DNA of 64,000 bases. Origin: Streptococcus hyovaginalis DSM 12219. GTDB lineage: Bacteria; Bacillota; Bacilli; Lactobacillales; Streptococcaceae. The notes beneath the pieces were generated by a model. It did no database searches and was not told the origin of the DNA. It was given only the letters and a program-made list of their open reading frames with translations. The DNA lies in contig NZ_ATVP01000004.1 in assembly GCF_000420785.1 (NCBI RefSeq), forward strand, positions 62,001 to 126,000. The letters are read 5' to 3'. Position numbers and translations under genes: made by a program. Below are positions 1-9,111 of this stretch, piece by piece. How positions within the stretch are numbered: the first letter of the stretch is position 1; every line of letters begins with the position of its first letter.

Positions 1-207
1 CCCTACGGATAGCAAACCTGCTACCAAGGCTGCTTCCAACATTTCACCTGAAATACGGGTATCGCGAGCTACGAATACTTTTGGTTGCCCCTCTTCATGT
101 TGGCTAAGAACGTAGCCTCCGAATCTTCCTAATTTAAATGCAAGTTCTGGTGTTAATTCAAGATTGGCTTCGCCACGTACACCGTCTGTTCCAAAATATT
201 TTCCCAT
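1..207 (-). CDS. glmM: Phosphoglucosamine mutase, N-terminal part (runs off the window)
   Basis: GlmM converts glucosamine-6-phosphate to glucosamine-1-phosphate in the cytoplasm, on the way to UDP-GlcNAc and peptidoglycan. Only the first 69 codons are present. They begin [12 protein letters not shown], the hallmark GlmM N-terminus, and continue with a [10 protein letters not shown] segment leading toward the phosphoserine loop, which lies just outside the window. A GGAGGAG ribosome site sits 13 bases before the ATG. The gene lies immediately downstream of cdaR and cdaA on the same strand. That cdaA-cdaR-glmM order is conserved in Firmicutes and links c-di-AMP synthesis to cell-wall precursor supply. 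Confidence 0.95.
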   Translation of the reverse strand, partial: MGKYFGTDGVRGEANLELTPELAFKLGRFGGYVLSQHEEGQPKVFVARDTRISGEMLEAALVAGLLSVG

Positions 208-248
208 AATTGTTAGCGCTGTGCGCTCCTCCATTAGATTTTAATTTT

Positions 249-1208
249 TTATTTCTTAGTTGTTGTTAGCTTAACTGTGACTGTTTGAGGCATGATTGTC
301 ACATTAGAAGCTGATAGGCTAACTGTCTTAGACATATTCTTCGAGACACCTGTAATATCTACCGTACCTCTAACACTGTCCGTTTTAGCTAACTCTTCTT
401 TAGTTCCTGTAATGGTCACAGTATTACGACTGAGCTCATAGTCGATATTAGAAAGCTCATCTGACAGGATGCCGGTTATAGATAGGTTGATCGGTACTTC
501 TTTTGTGAGTCGTTTAAGCGTGACATTGACTCGTGTTTTGGCAGGATCTACGACTGATGCTAAAATCGTACCATCAGATGAGACCGCCTGCAAGGTTACT
601 GCCCCACTAAAATCTTCACCCAAGACCTGATCTTGTGGCAGAACGGCTTCAACGTGATCGATTTGTCCAATAGTCGATTCGTTAGTTGTCACGGATACCT
701 GGTTATTGGCAATCTCGATCTGATCAACTTCGTAGCCATCCGCAATCTGATTTTCTGGAATCGTCATTTTAACATCAAACGATTTGGTCATTTTCTTACC
801 AATGGTGACCGAGACAGTTTTAGGTGTAACTGTCGCATTCATCTCACTAGGTAGTCCCACAACCTTTAACTCCGCCTCTGTTGTTCCTTCTTTGACATTT
901 GTCAAATCAGCTACAACCTTAAACCGCCTTGTGTTCTCGTTGATTTCAGAATCTAGCTTAATACGATTGGTTGAGGTTAAATAAACTTCAGCTTCGTAAG
1001 AGTAACCACTAATAAAGTACTTGTCCGTATCATACTGAATATCAATCGGAACATTTTCAATAGTGTGACTGTAGGTTTCTGTCACCGTTCTCAATTGGGT
1101 TCCTGAAGCATTGTAGGTCGTTGACTTTGACACAAAGAATAAAATCAGAGCAAAAAAGATGGAAATGATGACATAAAAGATTGGTCGGTTAAACAATTTT
1201 TTAAGCAT
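249..1208 (-). CDS. cdaR: CdaR/YbbR-domain regulator of the c-di-AMP cyclase
   Basis: This 319-residue protein has one N-terminal membrane segment (about residues 8-25) followed by an extracellular region of tandem YbbR repeats rich in beta strand. CdaR binds the membrane cyclase CdaA and tunes c-di-AMP production. I place the start at the ATG reading MLKKLFNRP, because an AAAGGAG site lies just before it. A start five codons upstream is possible. The start overlaps the end of cdaA by 8 bases, so the two are translationally coupled, and glmM follows downstream. The function is known from the family, and the identification rests on domain pattern and gene order. Confidence 0.92.
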   Translation of the reverse strand: MLKKLFNRPIFYVIISIFFALILFFVSKSTTYNASGTQLRTVTETYSHTIENVPIDIQYDTDKYFISGYSYEAEVYLTSTNRIKLDSEINENTRRFKVVADLTNVKEGTTEAELKVVGLPSEMNATVTPKTVSVTIGKKMTKSFDVKMTIPENQIADGYEVDQIEIANNQVSVTTNESTIGQIDHVEAVLPQDQVLGEDFSGAVTLQAVSSDGTILASVVDPAKTRVNVTLKRLTKEVPINLSITGILSDELSNIDYELSRNTVTITGTKEELAKTDSVRGTVDITGVSKNMSKTVSLSASNVTIMPQTVTVKLTTTKK

Positions 1209-2058
1209 TTTTCTCCTTTCCAAAAAAGCGCTCTTTCCAGGTCAAAGATTTCTCTTGTTCTTGCAATAAAATATCATTCAATAGACGCTCAAACTCCTCA
1301 TTACTGAGGTCATGTTGGAAACGCCCGTTATGCGTTATGGAAATTCCTCCGGTCTCCTCTGAGACGATAATGGTCAAAGCGTCCGAATTCTCAGATAAGC
1401 CAATGGCAGCCCGGTGCCTAGTACCAAACTCTTTAGATATGGCTGTAGACTCTGAAAGTGGCAGGTAGCAGCAGGCTGCTGCTAATTTTTTCCCCTTAAT
1501 AATTACAGCACCATCATGTAGTGGGGTGTTGGGGATGAAAGTATTAATCAAGAGCTCCCCTGATACATCCGCGTCTAAAGGAATTCCTGTGCTGATGTAC
1601 TCTTGTAAAGTCTGAGTCCCTTGAATCGAGATCAAGGCACCAATCTTACGAGGGCTCATGTAGGCAACCGACTTGACCAGAGCATTGATCAATTTTTTCT
1701 CGTCTGTTTCTGTATTTCCTTGTGCTGCTAGCAACTGTGTTGTTCGTCCAAATTTTTCCAAAGCGAGACGAATCTCTGGTGCAAAAATAACAACAGCTGC
1801 AATGACACCATAGGTAATCACCTGATTCATCAAATACGTAATGGTTGATAAGCCAATCAGCTCTGCCAAAAGCTTCAAAACGATAAATAAAATAATCCCT
1901 TGAACCAAGGACATAATCTTTGTTCCAGCCAAAGCCTTGATGAAGCGATAAATTAAATAAGCGACTAGACTGATATCAAGAATATTGACAAAAATAGTCC
2001 AGGGGCTATCAAAAAGCGACTGCCAAAATCTGGCATCAAACTGTGAAAAAAAACTCAT
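1201..2058 (-). CDS. cdaA: Diadenylate cyclase CdaA (DisA_N domain)
   Basis: CdaA is the membrane-bound enzyme that makes the second messenger c-di-AMP from two ATP. The 285-residue protein has three N-terminal membrane segments (about residues 10-85) and a DAC domain. The DAC domain carries the DGA and RHRAA motifs (LHDGAVII, then GTRHRAAIG) that bind and cyclise ATP. The start is the ATG reading MSFFSQFDA, preceded by AAGGAGAGTGATCAGT. The upstream open frame lacks a ribosome site. The promoter has an extended -10 (TGCTATAAT at 2107-2115) and faces the murT promoter. cdaR and glmM follow. Confidence 0.95.
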   Translation of the reverse strand: MSFFSQFDARFWQSLFDSPWTIFVNILDISLVAYLIYRFIKALAGTKIMSLVQGIILFIVLKLLAELIGLSTITYLMNQVITYGVIAAVVIFAPEIRLALEKFGRTTQLLAAQGNTETDEKKLINALVKSVAYMSPRKIGALISIQGTQTLQEYISTGIPLDADVSGELLINTFIPNTPLHDGAVIIKGKKLAAACCYLPLSESTAISKEFGTRHRAAIGLSENSDALTIIVSEETGGISITHNGRFQHDLSNEEFERLLNDILLQEQEKSLTWKERFFGKEKNA

Positions 2059-2106
2059 ACTGATCACTCTCCTTATCAAACTATGCCTTATAAAGACACT
2101 TATTTC

Positions 2107-2115
2107 ATTATAGCA
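2107..2115 (-). promoter_or_regulatory. cdaA promoter, extended -10
   Basis: On the minus strand the sequence TGCTATAAT gives a perfect -10 with the TGn extension. It lies about 50 bases upstream of the cdaA ATG and about 30 bp from the -10 of the divergent murT promoter, so the two units share one intergenic control region. Confidence 0.6.
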
Positions 2116-2142
2116 TTTTCTCTAGCTAGTTTGTAGTATTTT

Positions 2143-2158
2143 TGGTAAAATATGTCCA
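2143..2158 (+). promoter_or_regulatory. murT promoter, extended -10 six bases before ATG (leaderless candidate)
   Basis: TGGTAAAAT (2143-2151) is an extended -10. The expected start of transcription, seven bases after it, is the A of the ATG at 2158. No ribosome-binding site precedes any of the three nearby ATGs (2152, 2158, 2164). The arrangement predicts a leaderless murT-gatD mRNA. Confidence 0.5.
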
Positions 2159-3501
2159 TGACTATGAAAACACAACTGGGACTTTTAGCCGGTAAATCAA
2201 CCCATTTCATTTTGTCCAAATTAGGGCGTGGATCGACCTTACCTGGCAAAGTTGCCCTTAAATTTGATCAAAATATTTTAGATGATTTGGCTAAGGATTA
2301 CGAGATTGTTGTCATCACAGGTACAAATGGCAAAACGCTCACTACTGCTCTAACTGTAGGTATCTTAAAGGAAGCGTTTGGGGACATTGTGACTAATCCT
2401 AGCGGTGCTAATATGATTACGGGGATCACATCAACCTTCTTAACCGCTAAACGTGGAAAATCAGGGAAAAAAATTGCTGTTTTAGAGATTGATGAAGCCA
2501 GTCTCCCTAAAATTACCGAGTACATCACGCCAAGCCTTTTTGTCTTTACCAATATTTTCCGAGATCAGATGGATCGTTATGGGGAAATTTACACCACTTA
2601 TGACATGATTTTAACAGGGGCAGCTAAGGCTCCTCAAGCCACAATTTTAGCCAACGGAGATAGTCCTCTATTTCACTCACGTCAGGTGGTCAATCCAATG
2701 CAATTCTATGGGTTTGATCTCGACAAGCATGAACCACAATTAGCCCATTATAATACTGAAGGAATTATTTGTCCTAAGTGTGAACATATTCTTTATTATA
2801 AGTATAATACGTATGCCAATCTTGGCGATTATGTCTGCCTTAACTGCGATTTCAAGCGTCCTCAACTTGACTACCAGCTGACTGAATTATCGGCTATCAC
2901 TAACACTAGCTCTGAGTTTGTTATTGATGGTCAAACCTATAAAATCAATGTCGGTGGTCTCTACAATATTTATAATGCTTTGGCTGCCGTCGCTGTTGCA
3001 AGTTACTTTGATGTTGCTCCTGAGCAAATTAAGGCCGGCTTCGATAAGAGTCGCGCTGTCTTTGGTCGTCAGGAAACCTTCAAAATTGGCAATAAGACCT
3101 GCACACTAGTCTTAATTAAAAATCCAGTCGGTGCCAGTCAAGCGCTTGATATGATCAAGCTGGCTGACTATCCTTTTTCGTTATCTGTCCTTCTTAATGC
3201 TAACTACGCTGATGGTATTGATACTTCCTGGATTTGGGATGCCAATTTTGAAGCCATTAACGAAATGGCCATTACGGAGATCAATGCGGGAGGCGTTCGC
3301 CATTCTGAAATTGCGCGGCGCTTAAGGGTGACTGGCTATCCTGAAGAAAATATTCATCAGGCCAAAAAACTTGAAGATATTATGCAAATGATTGAGAAGC
3401 AAGATACCGATCACGCATACATATTAGCAACTTATACTGCTATGCTGGAATTCCGAGAGCTATTAGCTAATCGTAAGGTGGTTGGAAAGGAGCTTCACTA
3501 A
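2158..3501 (+). CDS. murT: MurT subunit of lipid II isoglutaminyl synthase
   Basis: MurT/GatD amidates the D-glutamate of the lipid II stem peptide. MurT activates the glutamate with ATP. The 447-residue protein has the Mur-ligase P-loop GTNGKTLTT near residue 56. It has a four-cysteine zinc ribbon (CPKC and CLNC, about residues 204-228) inserted in the central domain, and a C-terminal domain with the [10 protein letters not shown] segment that carries the catalytic Asp. I chose the second ATG because the family begins MxxKTxLGLLAG and because it coincides with the predicted transcription start. gatD follows with a one-base stop-start overlap (TAATG). Confidence 0.95.
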   Translation: MTMKTQLGLLAGKSTHFILSKLGRGSTLPGKVALKFDQNILDDLAKDYEIVVITGTNGKTLTTALTVGILKEAFGDIVTNPSGANMITGITSTFLTAKRGKSGKKIAVLEIDEASLPKITEYITPSLFVFTNIFRDQMDRYGEIYTTYDMILTGAAKAPQATILANGDSPLFHSRQVVNPMQFYGFDLDKHEPQLAHYNTEGIICPKCEHILYYKYNTYANLGDYVCLNCDFKRPQLDYQLTELSAITNTSSEFVIDGQTYKINVGGLYNIYNALAAVAVASYFDVAPEQIKAGFDKSRAVFGRQETFKIGNKTCTLVLIKNPVGASQALDMIKLADYPFSLSVLLNANYADGIDTSWIWDANFEAINEMAITEINAGGVRHSEIARRLRVTGYPEENIHQAKKLEDIMQMIEKQDTDHAYILATYTAMLEFRELLANRKVVGKELH

Positions 3502-4289
3502 TGGTCTATACTTCTCTACAATCTCCCCTCACTAAAGACTATCTTTATGAGCTGAACATCGCCCATCTATATGGCAACTTGCTCAACACCTATGGCGACA
3601 ACGGTAATATCCTAATGTTAAAGTATGTTGGTGAAAAACTAGGAGCCAAGGTGACAGTTGATATCGTCTCATTGGGCGATCCTTTTGATAACGATTACTA
3701 TGACATGGTCTTCTTTGGTGGCGGTCAAGATTACGAACAATCTATCGTAGCCAAAGACTTGCAAGGAAAACGTCAAGCAATTGGTAACTTTATTCAGGAT
3801 GATAAAGTGGTCCTAGCTATCTGCGGCGGCTTCCAATTGTTGGGGCAATATTACGTGCAAAGCAATGGTGTCAAAATTGACGGTATCGGTGTCATGGGAC
3901 ACTACACCCTCAATCAAGAAAACAACCGTTTTATCGGTGATATTAAGATTCATAATTCAGAATTTAATGAAACCTATTATGGTTTTGAAAATCATCAAGG
4001 ACGCACTTTCTTGTCAGATGACGAAAAACCTTTAGGACAAGTCGTTTATGGTAATGGTAATAATAAAGAAGATGGTACTGAAGGTGTTCATTATAAAAAC
4101 GTCTACGGTTCTTACTTCCATGGCCCTATCCTCTCGCGGAATGCCAACTTGGCCTATCGTTTAGTAACAACTGCTCTAACCAATAAATACGGTAAGGATA
4201 TTATCCTACCAAGTTATGAGGACATCCTAAGTCAAGAAACACCTGAAGAGTATGGTGATGTGAAATCTAAGGCCGAATTTGATTCCTAA
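3501..4289 (+). CDS. gatD: GatD glutamine amidotransferase subunit of lipid II isoglutaminyl synthase
   Basis: GatD hydrolyses glutamine and passes the ammonia to MurT for amidation of lipid II, which streptococci need for efficient peptidoglycan cross-linking. The 262-residue protein is of the CobB/CobQ-like class I type. The nucleophile Cys lies in [10 protein letters not shown] near residue 94, and the catalytic His is in [10 protein letters not shown] near residue 200. The start codon overlaps the murT stop by one base, which ensures equimolar synthesis. A strong terminator follows directly. Confidence 0.95.
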   Translation: MVYTSLQSPLTKDYLYELNIAHLYGNLLNTYGDNGNILMLKYVGEKLGAKVTVDIVSLGDPFDNDYYDMVFFGGGQDYEQSIVAKDLQGKRQAIGNFIQDDKVVLAICGGFQLLGQYYVQSNGVKIDGIGVMGHYTLNQENNRFIGDIKIHNSEFNETYYGFENHQGRTFLSDDEKPLGQVVYGNGNNKEDGTEGVHYKNVYGSYFHGPILSRNANLAYRLVTTALTNKYGKDIILPSYEDILSQETPEEYGDVKSKAEFDS

Positions 4290-4290
4290 C

Positions 4291-4327
4291 AAAACAGCGG
4301 AACCTCACCGAGAGGCTCCGCTGTTTT
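4291..4327 (+). terminator. Intrinsic terminator of murT-gatD
   Basis: The arm AAAACAGCGGA-ACCTC pairs with GAGGC-TCCGCTGTTTT around an ACCGA loop, and the T-rich 3' arm acts as the U-tract. It starts two bases after the gatD stop codon. Confidence 0.85.
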
Positions 4328-4746
4328 GTATTTCAATACTTTTTGTTCTTATCATTTCGTCAAGTATGTATAAATCTATCCACCTGTAAGATGGGAATTG
4401 TGATTTTGCGCCATAGCTTTTTACGGTGATACTTAGGCAAAAACGAGACAGGCATTGCCATCATCTGACTCTTTCCGTCAAATAATGTCTACTATCTATT
4501 GTTCCTCACTGTCTAAAAATGACACTGCGAAAATACAGCTATATAAAAAACCAGGAAGAATACAGTAAGTTAGGATCTGTTTCCTGATTTTTATTGTCAT
4601 TTTTTATAAAGTATCTTAATACTAATACCTCTTGAAAGTACTATTTGAGGCATCCATCCTCTTACCACTTGTTTTCTCTTGACGCTCTATGTAGGGACAA
4701 AGATCTAATAAGAGTTGTATCTTCCAATGATAACAATGGGGCTGAC
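4328..4746. other. Intergenic stretch with one terminator and no recognisable gene
   Basis: I see no open frame with a ribosome site here. A hairpin at 4545-4593 (AAAAAACCAGGAA pairing with TTCCTGATTTTT, one mismatch, 23-base loop) would give a U-run on the minus strand and probably ends the MATE transcript. The rest resembles decayed non-coding sequence, and its origin cannot be told. Confidence 0.5.
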
Positions 4747-6129
4747 CTAAACACTTAAATTTTCTTTAGGGGTTTGTTTCAGTTCATTAACTAAAAAGAG
4801 CATTGCCACCACAAAGGTAACAATATCCGAAACGGGTCCACCTAACATCACCCCTTTGACACCAAAGAGATGGGCAAAGAGAATCATCAAAGGAATTAAC
4901 AATATCAGCTGGCGTAACATAGACAAGAGGGTTCCTTTCCAAGCTTTACCAATAGAGGTAAAGTAAGTTGAAACGGATATCATCATGCCATTTGTTAGGG
5001 AGAAGAAGAGAAAAGTCCGCATGTAATATTTCCCAAATTGCAAATAAAGATCACTTTCACCTGATCCAAATAAAAAAATCAACTGACCTGGGAAAAGCTC
5101 AAAGATGAGCCAAGCCACAAGGGAAATGATACTAACACTCTTAAAAAGAACGCGCAAGGTTTCACGAACTCTAGGAAAGTTCTTAGCACCGTAATTAAAG
5201 CCGAATATAGGTTGACTTCCCTGTACCAAACCAAGAACAAAGGACATGTAAATAGTATTGGTTTTGATCACAATTCCAGCAATGGCAATAGGAATATCGG
5301 GACCATAAATAGACTGACCACCGTAATATTTTAAGAGATTATTTGCCAGGATTTGGATGATAATATTAGACACTTGTGTGACAAAAGGCGTCAAGCCTAA
5401 AATTACGATAGATTGAATGGTTTTGACATCTAATCTAAAATCTTCTTTATGTAACTGAACACTTTTGAATCTTGGAAAATAAGCTAGCAGTATCATGGCA
5501 GAAATGACTTGACTGATGACCGTTGCCCAAGCGGCTCCTGCAATCCCCCAGTTAAAGACAAACATAAAAATGGGATCGAGGATCGTATTGATAGCAGCTC
5601 CTGCAATAATAGCAATCATCGAATACCTAGGACTGGCATCAGCTCTAACAATAGGATTGAAACCTACCGAAAACATGAGAAAAGGAATCCCTAATGCGGT
5701 AATACCGGCAAAGGTCTTGGCCAAAGGGAGAACTCTATCGGTTGCCCCAAATAGTAACATAAGAGGCTCCAAAAAGAGGCTTACCACGAGAAAAATAAAA
5801 ATCCCAACACCAAACAACAAGACCATCGCATTACCAATGGTCAATGTGGCCTTGCCTATTTCTTTTCGGCCGACTTCCAAATTAAAACGCGACGACGCTC
5901 CTAAGCCTATCATCAAACCTAAAGCCAAACAGATCGTTGTTAGAGGAAAGGCAATATTGGTTGCTGCATTGCCCAAGAAACCAATCGCCTGACCAATAAA
6001 AATCTGGTCAATCACATTATATAAAGCACTAATGACATTGGCTACAATAGCTGGTATAGCCAGTTGCCTCATGAGTTTACCAACCGGCTGATACTCCAAA
6101 GGATTTTTATAATCAGAGTCTGTTGTCAT
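4747..6129 (-). CDS. MATE-family multidrug efflux transporter
   Basis: This is a 460-residue membrane protein with about 12 hydrophobic segments in two similar halves, the MatE arrangement. Such proteins export cationic drugs or metabolites using sodium or proton gradients. N-terminal residues read VGKLMRQLAIPAIV, followed by NVIDQIFIGQAIG, typical of the DinF/NorM-like branch. The ATG overlaps the TGA of the upstream marR-type gene by four bases (ATGA), so both form one operon and the pump is probably controlled by that repressor. The substrate cannot be inferred. Confidence 0.9.
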   Translation of the reverse strand: MTTDSDYKNPLEYQPVGKLMRQLAIPAIVANVISALYNVIDQIFIGQAIGFLGNAATNIAFPLTTICLALGLMIGLGASSRFNLEVGRKEIGKATLTIGNAMVLLFGVGIFIFLVVSLFLEPLMLLFGATDRVLPLAKTFAGITALGIPFLMFSVGFNPIVRADASPRYSMIAIIAGAAINTILDPIFMFVFNWGIAGAAWATVISQVISAMILLAYFPRFKSVQLHKEDFRLDVKTIQSIVILGLTPFVTQVSNIIIQILANNLLKYYGGQSIYGPDIPIAIAGIVIKTNTIYMSFVLGLVQGSQPIFGFNYGAKNFPRVRETLRVLFKSVSIISLVAWLIFELFPGQLIFLFGSGESDLYLQFGKYYMRTFLFFSLTNGMMISVSTYFTSIGKAWKGTLLSMLRQLILLIPLMILFAHLFGVKGVMLGGPVSDIVTFVVAMLFLVNELKQTPKENLSV

Positions 6130-6548
6130 AAGCTGACCTCCTCTTGCAATAATTTTTCTAAAAGATGAGACAAAGTTTTCTCTTCTTCACTTGTCAAGAC
6201 TGTTCGCCCATGGTTAAAGAAGGACTCCCAATTGCCATCGACGACAGCTTGTCCCTTATCCGTCACAAACAGTTGATAGGATCTGCGATCGGTCTGACAC
6301 TTAGAACGCCTAATTAGGGATTTTTGCTCTAGTTTATCCACCAAATGCCCAATGACATTCTTGTCTTTCAGGTTTTTAAGCGAAAGTTCTGACTGTGTGA
6401 TCCCCGGATACTGTGCAATAATCGCCAAGGTCACAAAGTTTCCCCTTGTTAACCCCATAACAGCAAATTCCAACTGTGACCGCTTATCAATCAAAGCATG
6501 TTTTGCCAAGAGTAATTTAAAGGCTAACGTTTCTTCGATTCTGTGCAT
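6126..6548 (-). CDS. MarR-family transcriptional regulator of the MATE operon
   Basis: This is a 140-residue winged-helix protein. The helix-turn-helix region (about residues 45-75) is followed by the wing, with QTDRRSYQLFVTDKG matching the MarR family DxRxxxLxLTxxG signature. MarR proteins usually repress an adjacent efflux gene until a phenolic or drug ligand binds. Here the gene is the first of a two-gene operon with the MATE pump. The start has an AAAGGAG site. The AT-rich upstream region contains a 12-bp palindrome at 6584-6595 that may be the autoregulatory operator. Confidence 0.9.
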   Translation of the reverse strand: MHRIEETLAFKLLLAKHALIDKRSQLEFAVMGLTRGNFVTLAIIAQYPGITQSELSLKNLKDKNVIGHLVDKLEQKSLIRRSKCQTDRRSYQLFVTDKGQAVVDGNWESFFNHGRTVLTSEEEKTLSHLLEKLLQEEVSL

Positions 6549-6583
6549 TTTCTACTCCTTTAAAGACACTTTATGTAATATAC

Positions 6584-6595
6584 ATAATATATTAT
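6584..6595. promoter_or_regulatory. Candidate MarR operator palindrome
   Basis: ATAATATATTAT is a perfect 12-bp palindrome about 35 bases upstream of the marR start, in very AT-rich sequence that also supplies -10-like hexamers. Position and symmetry fit an autoregulatory site, but AT-rich palindromes arise easily by chance. Confidence 0.3.
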
Positions 6596-6749
6596 ATACT
6601 TTATATACTATTTTTCAATGATAACCACTTCAAGGAAATTGCTATTATCAAAATTATCTGTTGAAGTGACTGAGCAAGATCAAGAAGGAAAATCAACAGA
6701 CAAAAAAGACTGGAGAAGAACACCTTTGGCATCCTTACTCCAATCTTTT

Positions 6750-8678
6750 CTAATTACTTTCAAAGTGGGCAAGTGTTTCTGATAAGCTCTCCCATTCTTC
6801 CATAAGGTCTTCTTGAGTTTTGAGAAGTCTATCGAGGTCTGATTGTAACCTTGTCAACTCAGTCACATCATTGGTTGCTGACATCTGAGAGGTAACAGTT
6901 GATTCTTGCTGCTCAATCTCTTCCAAAGCATTCTCAATAACTTCTATCCGACGTGCTAACTTACGGTACTCTTTCTGGTTCTCTTTTTGCGCCTGATAAT
7001 CCATCGCACCCTTAGAGATCGTTTCTTCAGAAAAGACTTCCGGAGTGGCATTAGCTTCTTGAGCCAGCCATTCTAACTCGGCCTTTTTCTCCAGATAATA
7101 ATCATAATCTCCCAAATAAAGCGTCGATCCATTTTCTGAAATTTCCAAGACTTTTGTTGCAATCCGATTAATGAAATAGCGATCATGGCTGACAAATAGC
7201 AAACTACCATCAAAATTAATCAAGGCATCTTCTAAGACTTCCTTGCTGTCAATATCCAGGTGGTTGGTTGGTTCATCTAAAACCAAAAAATTATTATTTT
7301 GCATAGAAAGCTTAGCCAGTAACAGACGCGCCCGTTCACCACCTGAAAGCATTCCGACGGACTTTTTCACATCATCACCTGAAAAGAGAAAGGCTCCTAA
7401 CCGATTGCGAATCTCTAATTCAGGAGTTGTCGCAAAATCATTCCAAAGTTCATCTAAGACGGTATTCGAATTGGTCAAATGTGACTGTGTCTGGTCATAA
7501 TAACCTGTTTCAACATTAGCCCCATATTTTGATTGCCCTTTTAGGAAAGGAATCTGTCCCACAATGGACTTGATAAGGGTCGTTTTTCCAATCCCATTTG
7601 GCCCTACTATGGCAATGGCATCGAGTTTATTCAATTCGAGATTGATGGGTTCAGACAGGACATGACCATCGTAACCGATAGCTGCATCTTCAACCGTTAA
7701 AACCACATTGCCAGACACCTTCTCTGAGTGAAAGGTCATGTGGGCTGATTTTTGACTAGCTGAGGGTTTCTCCAACCGTTCCATTTTTTCCAGTTGCTTC
7801 CACCTCGCTTGCGCTCTCTTAGTTGTCGATGCACGGACAATATTGCGCTGGACAAAATCCTCTAACTTAGCAATCTCTTTTTGCTGTTTCTCAAAATTCT
7901 TGGCTTCTGTCGCCAACTTTTCTGCCTTCAAATCCATGAAAGCCGAATAGTTACCCACATAACGATCTAAGGAATGAGGATTCAAATCTAGCGTAACGGT
8001 CGCCACCTTATCTAAAAAATAACGGTCGTGGCTAACAATGATTAGGGCACCTTGATAATTAACCAAATAATTTTCAAGCCAGGCAATGGTATCGATATCC
8101 AAGTGGTTGGTCGGTTCGTCCAAAACCAGTAACTCTGGCTTCTGTAATAGCATGCGTGCTAGAGCTAGACGAGTGTTTTGACCTCCTGAGAGCTCCGAGA
8201 TCTTCATATCCCACATGCTACTATCAAATTTAAAGCCATTTAAGATGGCTTTGATATCACTCTCGTATTGAAAACCACCTGCTAATCGAAATCGTTCCGA
8301 AAGCCTGTCATAGTCCGTCATTAGTTTCTCAAGAGCTGGACCATCCAAGTGGCCCATCTGCTCCTCCATCTGATGCAATTGAACTTCATCTTTTCTGAGG
8401 TCATCAAAGACTGCTAACATTTCGTCGTATATGGTGGCTTCAGATTCAAAACGGCTATCTTGAGCCAGATAAGATAGCTGAAGATCGCGTTTCATATTAA
8501 TCTCACCTGAAGTTGGTGCCTCTTCGCCAACTAAAATTTTCAATAGAGTCGATTTACCAGCACCATTTCGCCCAACCAAAGCAATCCGGTCTCTCTCATC
8601 AACTTGTAAACTAATATTATCAAATAAAACATCCCCAGAAAAGGAACGCTCAATTTTGTTTGCTTGTAAAATAATCAT
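6750..8678 (-). CDS. ABC-F family ATPase (translation-type, two ABC domains)
   Basis: This soluble 642-residue protein has two ABC cassettes and no membrane segment. The Walker A motifs are GRNGAGKST and GPNGIGKTT. The signatures are LSGGQNTRLALARM and LSGGERARLLLAKL, and the Walker B motifs run into LDEPTNHLDID in both halves. A charged linker joins them, and a C-terminal extension (about residue 545 on) looks like a coiled coil. ABC-F proteins of the YdiF/Uup type act on ribosomes. The target of this one is not determined. I start at MIILQANKIE rather than 18 codons upstream because the promoter -10 lies inside the upstream open frame. Confidence 0.92.
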   Translation of the reverse strand: MIILQANKIERSFSGDVLFDNISLQVDERDRIALVGRNGAGKSTLLKILVGEEAPTSGEINMKRDLQLSYLAQDSRFESEATIYDEMLAVFDDLRKDEVQLHQMEEQMGHLDGPALEKLMTDYDRLSERFRLAGGFQYESDIKAILNGFKFDSSMWDMKISELSGGQNTRLALARMLLQKPELLVLDEPTNHLDIDTIAWLENYLVNYQGALIIVSHDRYFLDKVATVTLDLNPHSLDRYVGNYSAFMDLKAEKLATEAKNFEKQQKEIAKLEDFVQRNIVRASTTKRAQARWKQLEKMERLEKPSASQKSAHMTFHSEKVSGNVVLTVEDAAIGYDGHVLSEPINLELNKLDAIAIVGPNGIGKTTLIKSIVGQIPFLKGQSKYGANVETGYYDQTQSHLTNSNTVLDELWNDFATTPELEIRNRLGAFLFSGDDVKKSVGMLSGGERARLLLAKLSMQNNNFLVLDEPTNHLDIDSKEVLEDALINFDGSLLFVSHDRYFINRIATKVLEISENGSTLYLGDYDYYLEKKAELEWLAQEANATPEVFSEETISKGAMDYQAQKENQKEYRKLARRIEVIENALEEIEQQESTVTSQMSATNDVTELTRLQSDLDRLLKTQEDLMEEWESLSETLAHFESN

Positions 8679-8714
8679 GGCTCTATTATAACAAAAAGAA
8701 CTTTGATACTCAAA
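8679..8714 (-). promoter_or_regulatory. ABC-F gene promoter, TTGAGT-17-TATAAT, leaderless candidate
   Basis: On the minus strand TTGAGT and TATAAT are separated by 17 bases, with a TGT extension before the -10. Six bases (AGAGCC) separate the -10 from the ATG at 8678. Transcription would therefore start on the A of the ATG, and no Shine-Dalgarno sequence is present. Confidence 0.65.
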
Positions 8715-8732
8715 GGTACCAAAGTCATTCAC

Positions 8733-9104
8733 TTATGACAAAAGCCACTGTAATAGTTCCCAATGTTTAAACAGTAAATAAAGGCCTAGGGCTAAAATAA
8801 TCATACCTAAAATCCGACGTACCACCCCTTTTAAAAAGGTGACAAGCAAGGTCAACATAAAGGAAATGGCAAGCCAAAGCCAAGGCAATTGCCCTACCAA
8901 GCCTCTGATAGGGGCTAGAGAATGATTTCCCATGGAGAGAATCCAGCTGGGTAATTGCTCTAGAACAGGCAGACTATGCAAGCCCAGGCGCGACAAAATC
9001 AATCTTGTGGTGACCATTAGCCAAGCAAAAATGCCAGTATTAAAGAGATATAAAAAAGCTTCAAAGGGGTGTCGCTTCATCCATCGTTTCAAATAACGAG
9101 ACAT
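8733..9104 (-). CDS. Small membrane protein of unknown function
   Basis: This 123-residue protein has a basic N-terminus (MSRYLKRWMKRHP) and about three hydrophobic segments (residues 15-38, 72-92 and 95-115). I do not recognise a family. It starts seven bases after the stop of the metalloprotease gene on the same strand, so the two are probably cotranscribed and may act together at the membrane. A membrane partner for the protease is only a guess. Confidence 0.6.
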   Translation of the reverse strand: MSRYLKRWMKRHPFEAFLYLFNTGIFAWLMVTTRLILSRLGLHSLPVLEQLPSWILSMGNHSLAPIRGLVGQLPWLWLAISFMLTLLVTFLKGVVRRILGMIILALGLYLLFKHWELLQWLLS

Positions 9105-9111
9105 AACTTAC

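Noticed and set aside
4597..4650. Similarity between TAATACCTCT runs here and near 34100
   Set aside because: Only about 16 of 20 bases match. This may be chance or very old IS debris and cannot be supported.
6657..6702. TCTGTTGA/TCAACAGA inverted repeat after the ABC-F region
   Set aside because: The T-run is on the wrong side of the stem for termination of either neighbour and the loop is long.
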